Under the pieces are notes generated by a model that had not been told where the DNA came from, did no database searches, and worked only from the letters and a program-made list of their open reading frames with translations. Shown in pieces: positions 1-13,423 of a stretch of DNA of 64,000 bases. This stretch comes from Dimorphilus gyrociliatus. Lineage: Eukaryota; Annelida; Polychaeta; Dinophilidae. The DNA lies in assembly GCA_904063045.1 (NCBI GenBank), contig CAJFCJ010000017.1:744001-808000 (forward strand), written 5' to 3'. Position numbers and translations under genes: made by a program. Each line of letters starts with the position of its first letter. Position 1 is the stretch's first letter.

Positions 1-12
1 CCTTGTCAATAG

Positions 13-123
13 AGCTTCATCTTCAAAATGACAGTTCAAGACATTCCCAAATACACGCGAGAGGGGGAAAAAATCAACCAAATCCACGTTGAATCTCATA
101 TGACTAACCCTAAGCCCAACTAA
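13..123 (+). CDS. terminal exon of an upstream gene (partial, unrecognised)
   Basis: An open frame follows an acceptor-like AG at 11-12 and runs 36 codons to TAA at 121-123. It reads SFIFKMTVQDIPKYTREGEK and continues to a hydrophilic end, TNPKPN. The hydrophilic, lysine- and glutamate-rich composition would fit a cytoplasmic tail or the disordered end of a soluble protein. The rest of the gene lies left of the window, so its function cannot be judged. The alternative is chance open frame in a 3' UTR. The call rests only on the splice-like start and the protein-like composition. Confidence 0.35.
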   Translation, partial: SFIFKMTVQDIPKYTREGEKINQIHVESHMTNPKPN

Positions 124-1346
124 CAAGAAATGAAATTCCTAAGGGAAAGTTCCCCAAGTTGGTATGAAAAAGAAAAGGCAGCAAAAATTTACAAACACAA
201 ATTCTTTACATCTCTCTCTCTCTCCCTCTTTTTCTTTTGGCGAAAAGCTTAGATTATACAAAATGATATCAAATATTTATGTTCTAAATGATATGCGATA
301 CAAGTTATCTTTGTGTACATAAAAGTACTTTTAGTTGATTGATTTTTTTCCCCTTCATACACATTTTATTTCCGGTTTACTTAAATTGCAAATAAAAAAG
401 CTGTCAGTTTTTACATGTATGATTTATCATTTATATTGATTTATTCTTGACAAAGGCTTTTAAAATAAGCTTTATTCCAGGGTTTTATATCATTTTGTTT
501 TTATCTCTTCTCTTCTTTTTTTTTATATTGAATGATTGTTACGAAGACTATTTACAGGATGTTTTTATGAGTACATACTCAAAAGCGCCTATAAATATCT
601 TTCATTCTCTATCTCCTTCGAAATGATGGATTTATATTACCATATATACTATATATATAATATAGTATATTTATATTGTTTATATTGTATTGTTCTAAAT
701 GGTCAGCATACGGAACAATTAGATTAATAGTTTGCTTAAATAAGCAAAAGAAATTTCCTTAAAATCAACATTATCGTGTATATTTATATTCAATTGTGCC
801 AGCAAAGAAGTCTGTAGCATTTGATTTCTGTTTTTCATAAACATAGCTCACTAAGAAATTCGTCTGTAATAACATTTTCTTTATCAGTAGTAATATTTAT
901 CATAAACTATATATTTTTTAATGATGATTACAATTATTATTATTATTATTATGAGATCGAAACATCTTGAATCTTTTATTAGTGTGATGAATTACTTTCA
1001 TCTTTTTTTTTCCTGTTTAATTATTCATATCTTAAAGATTTATGAATAGCAAACCATATAAAACAAAAAAAATGATATTACGTAAATATTGAATGATTTT
1101 ATTAAATATGTAGATTTGATAGTATTACTCTAAATAGATATACTTGTAAACAAAACAATTATCAATCTATCTGATGTAACACACACTAAATTTAGTTTTT
1201 ATTTGAACAGCGGTTTACAGTTTCAAAGCCCTTTCCGGCTCCTGTTCATTGGTTAATTTCGGTAAGTAACGCCATCTATCAATTCGAGAATTTTTAGAAT
1301 TCGTGAAAATTTGTTAAAATAAACGAACTTGTAGCAAGTTAACAAA
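124..1346. other. intergenic, AT-rich; 3' UTR of left gene and PRPF19 promoter
   Basis: No gene is visible. The stretch holds a (TC)n tract at 211-228, a (TAT/ATT)n tract near 932-951 and AT-rich filler. The last 120 bp contain promoter-like elements described separately. Confidence 0.6.
1233..1280 (+). promoter_or_regulatory. PRPF19 proximal promoter elements
   Basis: An ETS-type TTCCGG (1233-1238), a reverse CCAAT box (ATTGG, 1248-1252) and the element TAACGCCATCTATC (1267-1280) lie 70-115 bp upstream of the PRPF19 start codon. ETS and CCAAT boxes are typical of housekeeping promoters. The third element recurs exactly at 8579-8592. Function is inferred from position. Confidence 0.4.
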
Positions 1347-3395
1347 ATGGCGCTTACGTGTGCGAGTAAGTAAACAAGTTTTTTGCTTTATTTTGCATAT
1401 TAGTATGTTATTTTTTGCGATTATTAGAATTAACTAATGCATTGTAATGAGAAAGTATAGTTTATAATTTGAAATTTGAAACAAAAATGTGTACAATAAC
1501 AAAAGTCTCACATTGGGCGATAAAAGGATACCGGGTGTATCGCATTCTCTACGTTTGGGTCTCGATAACCACCTGATGCTTATTTTTCAGTAAGTAACGA
1601 AGTTCCCGAACATCCTGTTATTTCACCTGTTTCGGGATGCATTTTTGAAAGGCGATTGGTAGAAAAGTATATAGCTGAAAATGGAGTGGACCCAATGAAC
1701 CATGAAAAGTTAAACGAAGATCAGCTAATACCTGTAAAAAGTGAGTGAGATACGATATATGACGTAACATAGATTATAAATATTAAATACTTTAGCTTCT
1801 ACATTGGTCAAGCCAAGACCACCATCAGCTACGAGCATTCCGGCTATTTTGAAATCGCTACAGGACGAATGGGTTAGTTTGATTTGTATATTGTTACAAT
1901 AAACAGAGGTAATGTAAGAAATTATTTTCTATCGCAGGATGCGGTTATGTTGCACAGTTTCACATTGAGGCAACAACTTCAAACGGCTAGACAGGGTGAG
2001 TGTTCTGAAGATAATTTTAAGTTTAACTTGACGTATAATTGCTTCAATAAATTCCTCAACAGAATTATCTCATGCTTTATATCAACACGACGCGGCTTGT
2101 AGAGTTATCGCTAGGCTTACGAAGGAAGTTACTGCCGCCAGAGAGGGTATTTTTATCTATTGTAATTATTTACTTATATTAAATTGATCAATTTCAACAT
2201 CTATAGCTCTGGCTACGCTTAAACCTCAAACTGGAGTTACACCCGCACAAACTCAGCCGACAGCAACAACAACTGTTGTTGCAGCTGCGGACCAAAGTGT
2301 CGAGGCTCAAACGTCAACAGGCATGACCGAGGAAATTTTAACAAAATTGCAAGATACCGCCGCAAAATTGACCTCAGAAAGAAAGAAACGTGGCAAGACC
2401 ATACCAGAGGGATTAGCGTCTACTGAACAAATTCAATCCTACAGAAAAATTGCTTCGAAAACCTCAAATCACAGTCCCAGCGTTCCAGGTATATTGTCTT
2501 TGGATATTTGCCCTAAGGATACGAATAAGATAATAACCGGAGGAAACGATAAGACCGCTGTTGTATATAATAAAGAAACAGATTGTTTAGTTGCCACTTT
2601 GAAGGGTCATTCAAAGAAGGTCACCCATGTTGTCTATCATCCGGAAGAAGAACTAGCCTTTACTGCTAGTCCAGATCAGACAATCCGCGTCTGGGGAGTT
2701 AAAGAGTCAAAGTGTGCTCACGTGATCAGAGCCCACGAAATGCCAGTTACGGGAATTTCTTTGCATGCAACGGGAGATTATCTGCTATCGTGTTCGCTGG
2801 ATGGTTATTGGGCCTTCTCAGATATAAGAAACGGGCGGGTTCTTACAAGAGTTGGCGATAAAAATTCCTCTGTACCTTTAACGTGCGCACAATTCCATCC
2901 GGACGGTCTTATTTTCGGAACGGGGACTGAGGATTCGACAATAAAGATTTGGGATTTGAAAGAACAGGCTAATGTGGCTAATTTCCCTGGAGATGCGGGG
3001 CCTATAACGTCCATTTCATTTTCGGAGAACGGTTATTACTTAGCGACGGCTGCTGATGATTCGACAGTAAAGTTGTGGGATTTACGTAAATTGAAAAATT
3101 TCAAGAATATTCAATTAGATGAGGGTTATGAGGTAAGGGTTTATTTATTAAAACATCCCGACTAGTTCTAAACAAGTTTTCTCGTTAGGTGAAATCTTTA
3201 TGCTTTGATCATTCTGGATCTTATTTGGGCGTAGCGGGAACGGATGTTCGAGTTTACGTTTGCAAACAGTGGTCGATGGTAAAGAGCTTTTACGATCATA
3301 CAGCTACGGCTACGGGAATAAGATTTGGTGAAAACAGTAACTTTATTGCGTCAACTGGAATGGATCGAGCCTTGATGTTTTACGCAGAAGGATGA
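1347..3395 (+). CDS. PRPF19: pre-mRNA-processing factor 19 (E3 ubiquitin ligase, Prp19 complex)
   Basis: The product is a U-box E3 ligase at the centre of the nuclear NTC/Prp19 complex, which acts in spliceosome activation and DNA-damage signalling. Seven exons keep phase: 1347-1365, 1591-1740, 1796-1872, 1938-1995, 2063-2146, 2207-3132 and 3189-3395, giving 506 residues (human about 504). The N terminus [20 protein letters not shown] is the U-box start. The helix [20 protein letters not shown] is the Prp19 tetramerisation coiled coil. From about residue 200, seven WD40 repeats follow, for example [20 protein letters not shown] and a final [13 protein letters not shown]. The 19-nt first exon is set by the conserved N terminus. 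A polyadenylation signal AATAAA lies at 3557-3562. Identification is secure from sequence; splice sites are canonical GT-AG. Confidence 0.96.
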
Positions 3396-5170
3396 AAGGC
3401 TCACGTTTAGACTCATTTCCTTTTTTGTAGTAAATTTTTTTGTCACTTATATTACAGTTTTATCGACCATGTTTCGTAGTTAAATCAAACAACTGGCCGA
3501 CGCCCATTTTCTGTAATTTTAGACGTGAATGACCGCATTCAGCTAAACATTAAAAAAATAAAATATGATACCTTAAAAACGAGCGTCATTGATAATTCTC
3601 TACTCAAACTTAATAATAATGGCTAAACATCTGTCGTTTCTTATTACTAGACATGCGTTAAAAACGAACTATCTGCCACTTATCAGTTCCTAAACAGCCA
3701 CATAACTATTACAATCAAGCCAATTAATTAGCTAAACTTCTAGTGTATTTAGTACATTGAATGTACTGCTGATCTGTTTAGTTATACCAATATAATAGCC
3801 GTAAATTTTATGCCTACTTAAACTGCCATAAAGAATGCCTATCCCATTTACCAGCATATTACAGTTTGCTATAAACGAGATCTAAATATATACAGTATAT
3901 GTCTGTGTTTCTAATCTATATACGCGAACTGTGTAACTGTATCCGTACCAATTCAAAAAAGAGGTCAAAAACTTGGCGTTGACTAAAAGGTATTAGTCTA
4001 TTATGTTTCTCTATAAAGTAAATGAAGTATAATTTTCTATATAAAATTATATGGTTTGTACTTGTACTGCTCTACTACTATTGACGTAAGTTTGATGTCA
4101 CACAACAAATGAAGTTTTGCAAATTAATGAATATGTATGATTTATACATAGAAACGAAATATTTTAAAATTAATGTCTGCCATTGTCTTTCATGATTATC
4201 TTATTGCTCGTATTAACTTTTTATATAGAATTATCCTTAAAAACAATACAGCAGCGAACAATAATGAATATTTTTCAGTTTTAAAGGAACACAATGAGAA
4301 GAAATTGTTTTTTTTTTGTACCACAATAAACACTACTAAACGTATTTTTTTGTTCTCGTTTACACGTTAAATATTCCATATTTTATCAAAGCATAGAAGA
4401 ATAAAACAAAAAAAAGAAGAAAAAATAAAACAGTACAAGAATAAGCAGTAGCAATTTATCATCTACGAACCCAAATTTTCTGATACGTCATAAACAAACA
4501 AAAATAATTATGATAACAGGAAAAAGATGAAAATAAGCTTTGTAACATATTATAAGATAACAATACTGTATAAATGAATGTACATTATATATGAAAAAAT
4601 AAAAACATTCGACGACATTTTTAAGGAAATGAAATTCACGATAAAGAGTGCTGTTTCTTTTGTTTTTTTTTCTTTGTGTTTGTTTACACTTAATAAAAAA
4701 AAGTTACATTTTGTTTTTATAATCAATCAAAAAATTCGTTATTCTTTTTTTTATCTTTATTTATTTCTTATTTTTTTTGTTTTTGTCTCTTTTAAACTTA
4801 ATTTCGATTTGTTCTAATTAGAAAAAAAATTTGCATGAAGAATATAACTTTTTCTCTTCTGTTTTTCATCTAAATTATTAAGTTAAAGCATATTTTTTTT
4901 CTATATCCATTTAGTTAGAAATTTCTTTAAAAAAAGCACCCAAAAGTAGAAAAAACTTTCATTTATGTTTGTTTTTCTTTTTACAATAGAAAAGCATAAA
5001 ACTATATATATATATATATATAGATTTATGTATATACATACATACATATGTAACTTTAAATTAAAAAAAAAAAAAAAGAAAAAAATCTTTCATATTCTCT
5101 TTTACATCGAAAACTGCTGAAGAAACAAGCAGTAATGAGATTTTCTAAGCTGTTAAAAATGCAATAAACG
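3396..5170. other. convergent intergenic region
   Basis: This separates the 3' ends of PRPF19 (+) and the Ig-receptor gene (-). It is very AT-rich with poly-T/poly-A runs and a (TA)n tract at 5003-5022. It probably contains both 3' UTRs. No coding exon is supported. Confidence 0.6.
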
Positions 5171-8100
5171 TTAATATTGGACAATATGCCCAAATGGAAT
5201 GAAATTTATTTTACCATTAGCATTATTACGATCCGAAGAAAATTTGTGCTTCATATCATCGTCTCTGTTGTTTTCAAGAATACGATAATTAATAAGGTAT
5301 ATAGGTAGACATATATAATTTTGTCATTATAAAACAATTATATATAATCAATATGAGAAAATAGAAAAAAGGAAAGATAAACGAATAGAATAGAATGAAA
5401 GCAAAATTTTATCCATAGAGAAAACGAGAAAAAACACTTTTCTACACTAATATTTTATGGAAAAACATTCAAAAAGTTTACTTTGGCAAACGTGAAATTA
5501 AAGTATAAAAGCTCAATGAAAACAAATAAATAGCGAAAAATAAATAAAATGGCAAATACTCACTCTGTTGGCACTTTCTTCGCTCCTATAAAAATTGTAT
5601 GAAACAAAAAACGGAAATAAATTGACATGCTCTCGTCTATAGGCCTAAACTAAATCATTGTATTGTTTTTTTTAATCGTTATTCCTTTAAGAGGAGGTTG
5701 AAGACTAGAGCAACATTATCTACTCTTTTTTTCTGTTGCTGTAGACTAGTAGTACAGAGTTAAAAGAGGTCAAAAATAAGGAAAAAATAAAACTACAGAG
5801 AGAGAGAGAGAGTAGTACAGTCTACAATTTACTTGGAATGATGTACAACTATAAATATCTATGCAATATACAACTATATATATATATATATATATATTAT
5901 ACTGTATATACATACTTATGTGTAATATATACAGTATAAACGTTTCGTATATACTATAAAAAATAGCTAACCTGTTTGTGACTTCTTGCGACAGTAGTAG
6001 ACGACAACGGCACCGACAATGACTAGAATGATAAGGCATATCACAACGCCAGCTGCAATGGCTGCTGTTTGCGAATTGCCTAATAGAAAATGTAAAGAGA
6101 AATTCGATTAATGAAGTAGAATTGTAACATAAAATAAAAGGGAAAATAAATTGTAAGAAAAAGGAACCTATCTCCCTCACCTGCTTCCGTTTTCTCTTCT
6201 TTTATATTATCTACCACGATATTAAAGGACACTTTTCTTTCCACTCCTTTAAAACTATTCGGATTAAAGAAAAACATAATAAAGAAAAGGATATAGAATT
6301 TAGTTAAGTTGTACAACAAACGGATGAGCAAAAAAAAAGAAAATGACAAAATGCGCCAATAGAATACTCAATTTTAATTTGTTTGCAAATTAGAATTGAC
6401 TATCTTTTCCTTACCCCTTCGACTCGACTTTACAAGTAAAATTCCTTCGAACTTTTCTCTGTTCGCCATGTTTCTCTGGTATTGCATCTTTGAATAAGCT
6501 CCTATCAAAAATTAATTGTTCTCCTTCCCCAACTTTCTCTTCCGTCTCATCGGAAATCCAATATATGTTTGGTTTAGGATTGCTTTCGACAATGCATCTA
6601 ACCGTTTGAGGTATTCTATATTCAGTTTGATCAGGTTCGATAGAAACTACTCTTGACATATCTATAATTTATTAAGTAGTAAAGTTTTTTAGCTATTATC
6701 ATTTTCTAAGATATAACACTGATAAAAAGAACAATAACTTACATTGTACATTTAATTTTTTAACGCATTCGGTAAGTAGGCTAAGGGTTGATTCAACACC
6801 AGACTGGAGCATATATTTCATTTTTAAATCCTGACCATTCATATTCCTTGTAAGAGTTAACTTAAGAAAAAAATTAGAAAGGATAATCATTAGCATACAG
6901 TATATTTGACTATTCGAATTCAAGCTTACATTAACTCGTTGCTTATACTTTTGTAGTCTGAAATTAATTAGCAAATATTTAAATAAGCCTTCATTCATTA
7001 ATGATAAATATAAACAATTTACATACTCTTATATAGTAGTACAGTACTATAAAAAAGAGAATAATATTTATACACTTACTCTGCACTGTCTCCAACGACG
7101 ATATCTCTTTCAGTTAATTTCTTATTATTTAGAACTCTGTTCAAAGATAAATAGCAAATGTGTAATTTGTCAGACAATATTCAACAAAAAGTGCGTCTGT
7201 TTTATATAACGCTTGTTCTTTTCCTTCTTTTATTTGTTATCTAATATATAATATACTGTTAATAAAAGTAATACTTACGCTATCCATGATCCATCTGTCA
7301 TATCTTTGTCCATTGTAGATAATTCAACAGAATGCATAAATGAAATTTTCTCTCCTTCTTTACTATCAGCCGAGTTGCTTTCGCATGATTCTTTCTCTGA
7401 AAAGAAGAGAATTTAGGATTTCAAGTTGAACAAATTAAATTGTGATTTAAAGAGACAAAAAGACATAATTAAAGTTGAAATAAAAGTGGAATAGAACCTT
7501 TTAAAGCTATAAATGTCAAAAACCTATTGAAGCGATATTTTAGAAATAACCGATTCTAGTAACGATACGGAACATTAGAATGCATTAGAAAGAGAAAAAA
7601 ACCATCATTTTTATCAGGCGACTAACAGGAAACTTTTAAGTCGTATAGATCTGCCGCATTGATGGGTTAATAGATCGGTAAAACACCGTTTAATTAGACG
7701 GCTATATTTAGTAATTTTCTTTTATTCATACAACTACACATTTACTATATAATAATAGAACTAGTGTACTAAAAAAACGCAAAAATTTCCCTATGAGAAA
7801 TGAGGTATTAAAGAAATATATACAAATAAACAATCGTTTAGAATAACATAGAAGGGTGGATTGTAAAAAGAATAACAATAGGATTATATAGTAGGTTATA
7901 ATCGCATAAAACTTGAAAAATAAAAACCTATCTAAAAAATATGAATAGCATTTTCTATTCAATAGCAATAGATAAAAATAAAACTAAGGTATGCTTAACT
8001 TTACTATAATGTATTAATGATTTTCAAGAGCATTTAAAAAAGTATAAAGTAATAAAATACTAGTAAATAGATAGTGTTTTTTTTTCTATATTTATAAAGA

Positions 8101-11100
8101 ATAAAGCAAGCAAAGACTTACCAACAAAATGAAATCCAAAATCTAAAAGATTTGATTCTACTGTGCAACTAAATTTCATGGATTTGGCAAATTTTTTAGT
8201 AATATCTTTGGAAATGTATAATATTGGAACTGATAGATCATTCTCTTTAGCAATGATAATATCGGATACACCGAGATCTTTCCATTTCTCATTTTGTAGC
8301 ATAGTCTGTTAACAGATGTAAATATATATAATTTTTATTTATATAAACTGTACACTTTGACTAATCAGATAATTAATGATTGATTAATGCTTACGCCGTC
8401 GTCAAAAATTTTCTCGCCGTTTACGGAAAATACCACTCCCTTGTAGAGATAAGCTTTACCGTATGAGCAGGTAAATGGGTAGTCTTCTTTCACTCCAGTC
8501 TCCCGAAATACATGATATACCATCGGTTGCAATTTAGCCAACGTAGCTGTATTTAGAAAAGGTATATAATTGTCAAATTAACGCCATCTATCGATTTCCT
8601 ATTTTTATTGAAATTCGACGACGGTGAGCGGATTCGGGCAGTAATTAGACGGCTAGGTTGTCCCGGGGGATCTTTAGTTCGTTCTTTTGTGATGAAAGAG
8701 GGAAAAGATATCTGTCAACACGAGCAGATGTCATCTCCCTTACCGTTTTTAATTTTTCTATTTGGATATACACCTGCTCTTAGTCAGAGTGTTTTAAAGT
8801 ATTAGCCCACTTCTATATACGTCAAAAATGTTCGTTTGAGCGTAAAGGCGATAAAAGACTGCAATATGGACATATACGGACTCAAGCCGATTAATCAAAA
8901 AGAGAACGACAAATATTATACGCGACCGGATAGCAATTTATATGGATTTTTGCTGACGTAGGAAGTTGAACAAACCGGACAAATAAGGGGGAACAGCTGC
9001 CCTTCATCAACTAACTCAAACCCATTTTAGTTAATCTCTCTAATCGCTACTGCCACCACGCCCGAAACTTTCGTCCCTTTCTTCTGTTTCGACTTGACAA
9101 ACAAAAAAAAATTTCTAGAGCGCGTGTAGCGCGCAACCCTAGTACGCGTCTTCCACATGTTGAACAGATTGCCTCGATTCTTTCCGGCTTGATGCCTGCC
9201 CACCAAACGGCTTTTTGCAGGTGCAGGGCGCTAGATTTATAGTAAACAGAACGTCTAAGGCGAATTTCACAGACTGACAAACAATTACTTGGGAATCAAG
9301 TCTGTTTGTCACACAGAGCTTTGGTCAACAGATACGCTCTCTTTATCGAAGAATTTATGAGAGCTATATAGAGATTAGGGAAAGTTCTTTACTCTTTATT
9401 CCGGTCTTAAAGCAAACATTTATAACAAACAAAACTCTTTGTAACGTCAGAATATATGGAGATAGTTTATACCACGACAAGGAATGTATATCAGGGCGTT
9501 GATAGGATACATAAATCTGCGACTTGGGACTAATTTTAGAGCGGTTCGTATTGCACACATGCTATTTCCTATTAAGGACGATCCCCTCTTTTTCAATCTG
9601 GTAAACAAACACGCAAACAATTTGACAAAGCTGTTTGTTTCGGACGGGGAGTATGGCGGTAGAGTACTGAATCAACTGTGGAACATCAGAAGGTCAGCGA
9701 CGATATTCTACAGAGATCCGTCTTTGTCTTTATCAACCCAATGTAAATGAGACGTTGCTATTTTTAGTAGCCTCAAGTGTCGTAATTAAGTCAAAATCGC
9801 AACTTAGGCAGATGGCGCTTCGAAAAAGGGGAAAAATCGAATTAGTTTTCCCCAATAGCAGAAAAGGAAACGCCTTACCAAAAAGGCGCGGCATTCGAAA
9901 CAGGCCCCATCCCGGCTTTTCTAACGTAACTGTAGAACCTACTACAAACAGACGACCTAGTTCTTGGTGTATACGGTGAGATTAGCGAAAAAATTGCAGT
10001 TGAGCTTAATGGTTAGCGGATAAAGCTCTCTTATCGCACTACCAATGATAAGTCATATCTTATCTCAAAATTGGTCAGTCTGTACAGGCAGTAAAAATGA
10101 AAAAAGGATATGAAGGTGTTGTAAATTATTTCACTAGAACAATAGCGTATTGAAGCTATTTCAACCGCTAGATCAACTTCTTAGTGTGGAAATATGCGCA
10201 ACAAAGGTCATTGGTTCTGTTTGCAGACAAACTGGAAAACGTGAAAACCGTACAGAACGGACGCCTTTGTTTAGACAAACAACATCACTTCCATTTTGGT
10301 ACAAGCCGTCGAAAACGAACGCGTCAATCATTTCTCGGCACGTTCTACATACAAACTCGAGACAAACTATTGAAATCGACCGGCCGACATCTGTACGCGC
10401 CTTAGGCCTACTTCACATTATCGACCGACATTTAAATAAAAAGTGTAAAATATCTTGTGGTAGGGCAGATTGAAGTGGAAAGAAAAAGGAAATAAAGACA
10501 GCCGAGCGCTCAACTGGATAATCCGTCGACCCTAATCCACTGGGCCGGAAACGGGGCCGAATAAGTGGAATTGGCGGGTAGACGGCAAAGTAACGAAATC
10601 AACGGCCGGGACGCTTATCTTCATAATCTATAGCGCGATCAATAAATCCGATGCAGAGCGATATTACGCCGTATTAGAGGCGTTTGAGGGGAGTAGAGAG
10701 GAACGTTTGGAATTCGTGCTTGAGGTTGAAATCGAACAGACGGACAATTTATTATCTCGTGCACGCGAAAAAAAAGCTCTCTTTGCCAAAATATGACCTG
10801 AACATAAAAGAATCTATGTTCTAGGTTATAATGGTATATTCAACAGATAGACATCAAACATTCATTCATTCATTCTACTGTTTGTTCTATTAGTGTAAAA
10901 TAGTAGTATATAGACCTAGTTTTTTTCGCCGAAATAATAAAGGCAGTAATGTCGTATTCCCAAGACGGTCGTTTTTAATCAAAATCTTTGGCGCCTTGTG
11001 GCGTACCTAGCTGCGGGATATCGACACAAGCAAACTCTTTACTTTCGTCGATTGAGGGCCGAAAAAAGGCGACCAAACATCAGTAAAACTAAGGTAAACA

Positions 11101-13423
11101 TTAACGACAGCTCGATACTCGAAAACGAATCAATAAAATTTGATTATTTGCGCTTCAGTAGTAATGAGCGATATTATAAAGTATTTTTCTCCTACACTAA
11201 AGTCGTTTATTACAAAAGTGTAAACCATAAAAAATATCTGTTAAGGATATTCGACATTTTATGCCGATATTTACCTGATATCAACTGCTGGACTGAGGTC
11301 AGAGGTCGATAAGCGCTATGCAAATAGAACACGCGTTTCTAGGCCTAAACTCTTAACGTACTACAGCTGTTCAAAAGGGCGGCGACTGTCTGTTTACAGT
11401 GATCTTTACGCAATTCGGCCGAGGCGAAGAAATTTTGTAAAAATAGCCCTAAGGGCCGACAATATAAATGGAGCGCGAGGCGATTTTCTAAAGAAAAGGG
11501 TAAAAAGATTGGGGAACGGGGGAGATGAGTGCCACTTCATTCCCTTTATTATAACCGAGAAAGTCGATTATGGAAAGGAGAGAGTGAGATAGAGAACAAT
11601 TTTTACATTTTTAGGGCCTAGATGATGAGGGAGATGGTAAATAAAGAGGCTCACGAACCCTGTTTACGTTTCATGCGAAAATTCCGAAATGGATATATAG
11701 CCTATTTTTCAAGCTCGAGTAAACATCGAATGGAGTCGAAATTGATTCTTATCTTGCTGCTCTTTTTTTGCCATTCTAGCGAAACGTTAAACCGTATAAG
11801 GGCGGGTGGAATTCAAAAAGAAAAGAAAAATATAGAATATGACTCGAAAAATGAAAATCGATCTTTCGTCTAAGTTGACCGATTACCGTGATTAAACGCC
11901 CAATAGACGCCCTACAATTAAATGTATTCTTCTCACCCTCTTTCGACTTCTCCTCTATAATGTGTGTACAGCTGCGATTTTGAACGTATAATAATATTTT
12001 CTCTTTGTTCAGCTGCGGATGATATTCATAAATATATCCCTTTAAGTTGTCAACCGTGACGAATTCCATTAGTCTTTCATGCTTTTCAACCCTCGAAAGT
12101 TTGGGGAAAAACGAAAGCTATTGCATAATACCTTTCCGTTTATACAGTAATAAACCGTTAAATAGTATCGCGTGACTAACGAGGAAATGTTTACAGATTT
12201 ACGCTTTGGTTCGAAAACTGGAAGCTCAAACGGGAGCTTTTTTTTTTCTTCAACTTCCGGATAACGGGAGAAAGGAAATATTGCGTGATAGGAAGGGGAG
12301 GGAGGGAGTGAGTGAGTGAGGGATTGAGTGAGTGAGTGAGTGAGAGAGTGAATGAGCGACTGAGTTAGAGAGACGGGGTAGAGGGAACGGGTGGTGAATT
12401 GAAATAAAAGAATAAAGATAAAAGTATAAATAAAACTGAAATCACACCCTGTCGAGATAATCCGTTCTAATCTTCTCCCGGAGATAGGTTATTAGTCGAA
12501 TACAATAAACTCTGTCTCTTAATTAAAACGTTCAAAACAGGAATACTTGAGTGAAAAAGACTTACTGCACTCCACTATCAATTAAGTAGGACGGAGAATA
12601 AACAAATCGTCTTGTAGGCCTTTTTTCCCCTTTTGAATAATTAACGAGTGTCATCTCTATAGCGATAAAACAATTTGTTCCTAGTTCGTACTATTTTATA
12701 GATATCTATATATGTATATATAGATATAGACATGTATATATATAGTATATAGTAACCAAATCAAAAATCCATCCGGCGCAGGCTGCCATTAATCCCGAAT
12801 AAAAATGCAATCGTTTTCGTTTGTATAAGCCTAGTTACACTACATCGCCTAGTTGGGCGTAAGATTGAACAGGTGTTTGTAAAAAAATATATTCTAAAAA
12901 AATATAGCATCACGTGGCTTACATTCGGTTTTGTGAATGAAAAATTATACCTACTCAACTTACAATTAATCAAATTGTCAAACCCCGATTTGTGAGTTTG
13001 AATATCTATTCATCGACTCTCGTAAAAGAAAAAGCAGATACCGCCTGTTTTCATTTTGTGTTGTTATCTAGTGATAAAAGAACTTTATGCCCTCTTCCAG
13101 ATACGTTCGAACGTAACTTTACGTAAGCGAAAAATACGTCGGACGTGATTCGGCATCGTTATGTAACCGAAGGTGAAAGCGGGAACAAACACCAATAATA
13201 AGGGGAAATGTTGATTTAAACTCTGGTAGGCGTTAGTAGAATGCAAACAAAACGAGTTAATTAATCAAGAGAGAAATTTGAGAAGATTTGGCGGGCGTCC
13301 CGAAAAACCGCCCCTACTATAAAAAAAGCTATCGTAAAACGCTCTCGAATTTCTCGCGCCAAAAAAATGAATCAACTTACCTCCAATTATAAAAGACAGA
13401 AGCAAAGCTGATATTAAACGCAT
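5171..13423 (-). CDS. single-pass membrane protein with Ig-like domains
   Basis: Twelve exons on the minus strand keep phase: 13381-13423, 8395-8546, 8122-8305, 7279-7396, 7080-7136, 6930-6957, 6743-6860, 6415-6661, 6181-6254, 5972-6079, 5564-5585 and 5171-5264, giving 414 residues. Exon 1 encodes the signal peptide MRLISALLLSFIIG. The first Ig-like domain pairs FTCSYG with FSCTVES. A second region contains ESCES and LTECVKK. A third domain pairs VRCIVESNPKPNIYWIS with FTCKVES. A transmembrane helix (AAIAAGVVICLIILVIVGAV) is followed by YYCRKK and a tail of about 45 residues ending FGHIVQY. Exon 11 is a 22-nt microexon; skipping its donor would give a short tail ending VPTE. The product is probably a cell-surface adhesion or recognition protein. 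I cannot assign an orthologue. Intron 1 is 4.8 kb, far longer than any other here. Confidence 0.8.
5796..5812. repeat. (GA)n microsatellite in Ig-gene intron
   Basis: A simple GA run, with a (TA)n run close by at about 5875-5897, inside the intron between exons 10 and 11 of the Ig-domain gene. Confidence 0.8.
8547..13380. other. large first intron of the Ig-receptor gene, compositionally distinct
   Basis: Between the signal-peptide exon and exon 2 lie 4.8 kb that are visibly richer in G+C and CpG than flanking DNA, especially about 8,600-11,900. Several short open frames occur (for example 9484-9750 and 10150-10473), but none has recognisable protein character or convincing splice signals. 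The element TAACGCCATCTATC at 8579-8592 lies just upstream of exon 2 and matches the PRPF19 promoter element. A regulatory island, an alternative promoter or a non-coding transcript are possible. Confidence 0.5.
12290..12374. repeat. (GAGT)n-like tetranucleotide repeat
   Basis: An imperfect GAGT/GTGA array with GGGA interruptions, purine-rich on the plus strand, inside the large intron. Confidence 0.8.

Noticed and set aside
4578-4817. A 79-codon frame with Phe/Lys-rich sequence
   Set aside because: Low-complexity T-rich 3' UTR sequence; composition matches translation of poly-T and poly-A runs.
9484-9750. Open frames inside the large Ig-gene intron (also 9755-9979, 10150-10473, 10998-11312)
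   Set aside because: No recognisable protein features, no consistent splice partners, and stop-poor stretches are expected where G+C is higher. Kept only as a compositional observation.
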